Assembly: GCA_022822575.1 (NCBI GenBank)
Contig: JAJEBJ010000368.1
Coordinates: forward strand, 1-8,411
Origin: Alphaproteobacteria bacterium
GTDB taxonomy: Bacteria > Pseudomonadota > Alphaproteobacteria > SP197
Direction: 5' to 3'
Length of the DNA: 8,411 bases
In this document: one piece after another, positions 7,510 through 8,411 of the stretch
How positions within the stretch are numbered: the first letter of the stretch is position 1
Layout of the letters: each line of letters begins with the position of its first letter
Position numbers and translations under genes: made by a program
Notes under the pieces: generated by a model
Databases searched by the model: none
Told to the model about the DNA's origin: nothing
What the model saw: the letters and a program-made list of their open reading frames with translations, nothing else

Positions 7510-7538
7510 CAAAGATGCCAGTTATCATATGGCTCTTG
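7510..7538. promoter_or_regulatory. Imperfect palindrome over the -10 element, possible operator
   Basis: The plus strand reads CAAAGATGCCA, then a 9-nt centre, then TGGCTCTTG. The right arm's reverse complement is CAAGAGCCA, so the two arms agree except for two single-base gaps. The centre is the -10 hexamer region of the importer promoter, so a protein bound here would block RNA polymerase. No regulator gene is in the window to match it. Confidence 0.3.
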
Positions 7539-7552
7539 GATTGCCTGAGCAA
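7524..7552 (-). promoter_or_regulatory. Candidate sigma70-type promoter of the ABC importer operon
   Basis: On the minus strand TTGCTC (7552-7547, a partial -35 match) is separated by exactly 17 nt from TATGAT (7529-7524, five of six to the -10 consensus). The predicted start, about 7 nt downstream, would give a leader of roughly 20 nt containing the ribosome site. It is the best pair I found between the binding-protein gene and the amidotransferase remnant. It has not been scored against a matrix. Confidence 0.5.
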
Positions 7553-7897
7553 CACGAGCAACGGCATGCAGCGCATTGGTGTTCGAGGGGTGCCCCGCTC
7601 ACCTTTCACCAGGCCAGACAGACGATGTCGGCGCCCAGGACCGCATGCTTGATGCCGACCGCTCCGTGCCCTGTGTGACCACGCCCGAGGGCGTCGCGAC
7701 CGCCGAAATCCTGCTCGCCCAGAATGTCGTTTGCGTTGTGACGTGTCCCGCGGACCAGGCGGTTATGGTCATGATGCTCATGGAATGCCCGCTCCATCCG
7801 CGGGTGGGTCGTTCGTGTTTCGCTGATTCGGAGGGAACGGACGACCGCGACACGCCCTGGCATCCCTACAAGTTGCACGTCCAACGGCCGCTCTTTT
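7539..7897. other. About 360 nt with no recognisable gene
   Basis: Apart from the -35 element at 7547-7552, I see no gene here. Open frames exist on both strands (for example 7576-7983 plus, 7606-7995 minus) but none shows a family motif, a good ribosome site or continuity with neighbours. Given the usual 240-residue length of the amidotransferase family, the missing N-terminal part of that broken gene would fall about 7775-7900, but I could not trace it. Confidence 0.5.
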
Positions 7898-8411
7898 GGA
7901 AACGCCAGCTCCTTCTCCAATCTGTGAGATGGCAATTCCATGGATCTCTGGCAGGGCGATCTCCACCCATGGCTCGATCCTGAATGACAGACCACTCGTG
8001 AGGCCGTCGTGCCGCGCAGGATGCCGTTCCTGGGGTTCCGCCTGGGCCATCAGTTCCTTTCCCAGGCACTCGGCAGTCGAGCTGGAAATCGGCATCCTCG
8101 AGGTGGAGCTTGAACCGGCCGGTCTCGCGAGCCCCCTTTTCAGGTACCTCCCGGCGGTTCACCGCACCCTGCAGCGGCATGGCGCGGAAGTCCGTGGTGT
8201 CCCGCCTCAGACCCGGGTGCTGGCGAAGTCCGGCGCCTGTGCGACGCAGGCGCGCGGATACGGCGATCACGCCTTCAGTATCCAGTACCACATCGAGATT
8301 ACCTCCGAGACGGTGAGCCAGTGGGCCAGGGTGCCGGCCTACAAGCGTGCCCTCGAGGACAATCTCGGCGCCGGAGCCCTGCCGCGGCTCGAGGCCGATG
8401 CCGCCGCCGCG
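7898..8411 (+). pseudogene. Broken class I glutamine amidotransferase (GMP-synthase-like), runs off the right edge
   Basis: Homology appears only when two frames are joined. In one frame, 7988-8077 reads TTREAVVPRR then MPFLGFRLGHQFLSQALGS, which is the nucleophile elbow usually written GICFGHQ/GFCLGHQ. From about 8078 the next frame reads ELEIGILEVELEPAGLASPL, then LQRHGAEV, VPPQTRVLAKSGACATQA and FSIQYHIEIT, ending near PAYKRALEDNLGAGALPRL. QYHIE supplies the family His and Glu. The nucleophile Cys is Arg (codon CGC, 8039-8041) and the Trp of the usual LQWHG is Arg (CGG, 8175-8177). In the first frame, stops lie at 7925-7927 and 7985-7987 upstream, where DGNS and LHPWLDPE look like decayed family sequence. 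The linker between the frames seems about ten residues short. Such enzymes release ammonia from glutamine or gamma-glutamyl amides; this copy cannot. The segment before 7988 is less certain. Confidence 0.82.

Noticed and set aside
7496..7609. 38-residue extension of the binding protein
   Set aside because: It would bury the signal peptide and cross the ribosome site and the candidate promoter.
7606..7995. Minus-strand open frame of 129 codons upstream of the importer
   Set aside because: No family motif or ribosome site, and it overlaps the plus-strand amidotransferase remnant; unusual His-rich stretches look like antisense composition.
1..8411. tRNA, rRNA, CRISPR array, insertion sequence or attachment site
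   Set aside because: No regularly spaced repeats, transposase motifs, terminal inverted repeats with target duplications, or tRNA-like cloverleaf sequences were seen on either strand.

Overview
The window is bacterial, about 57% G+C by eye, and its protein style and gene arrangement point to a Gram-negative, most likely an alphaproteobacterium. That placement is inference: no rRNA, tRNA or other phylogenetic marker is present. All intact genes belong to well-known families.

Layout. (1) 2-361 (+): C-terminal end of an amidase-signature enzyme whose N-terminus lies off the left edge. (2) 419-1417 (-): membrane-bound di-iron fatty acid hydroxylase / sterol desaturase family enzyme with all His clusters, convergent with the amidase across a 57-nt gap that holds an inverted repeat. 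(3) 1418-2040: about 620 nt without a convincing gene; it holds a dyad upstream of the desaturase and frameshifted, coding-like minus-strand remnants. (4) 2041-7495 (-): a complete five-gene Opp/Dpp/Nik-type ABC importer operon, in transcription order solute-binding protein, permease B, permease C, ATPase D, ATPase F. The last four genes overlap at each junction (4, 4 and 8 nt), which suggests translational coupling. A sigma70-like promoter sits just upstream at 7524-7552, and its -10 lies inside an imperfect palindrome. (5) 7539-about 7897: no recognisable gene. (6) About 7898-8411 (+): a broken class I glutamine amidotransferase gene. Its homology is clear only when two reading frames are joined, it carries in-frame stops, and its catalytic Cys codon now reads Arg.

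How the genes work together. The binding protein would capture a peptide or similar small ligand in the periplasm. The two permeases form the channel, and two different ATPases, both with the C-terminal four-Cys motif, power import. The amidase and the amidotransferase remnant flank the importer and are compatible with use of amide or peptide nitrogen, but the substrate cannot be read from the sequence. The desaturase-like enzyme has no evident link to transport.

I see no new multi-gene system here. The observations most worth a second look are the decayed amidotransferase, the palindrome over the operon promoter, the decayed-looking segment between the ABC operon and the desaturase, and the paired Cys motifs in both ATPases.
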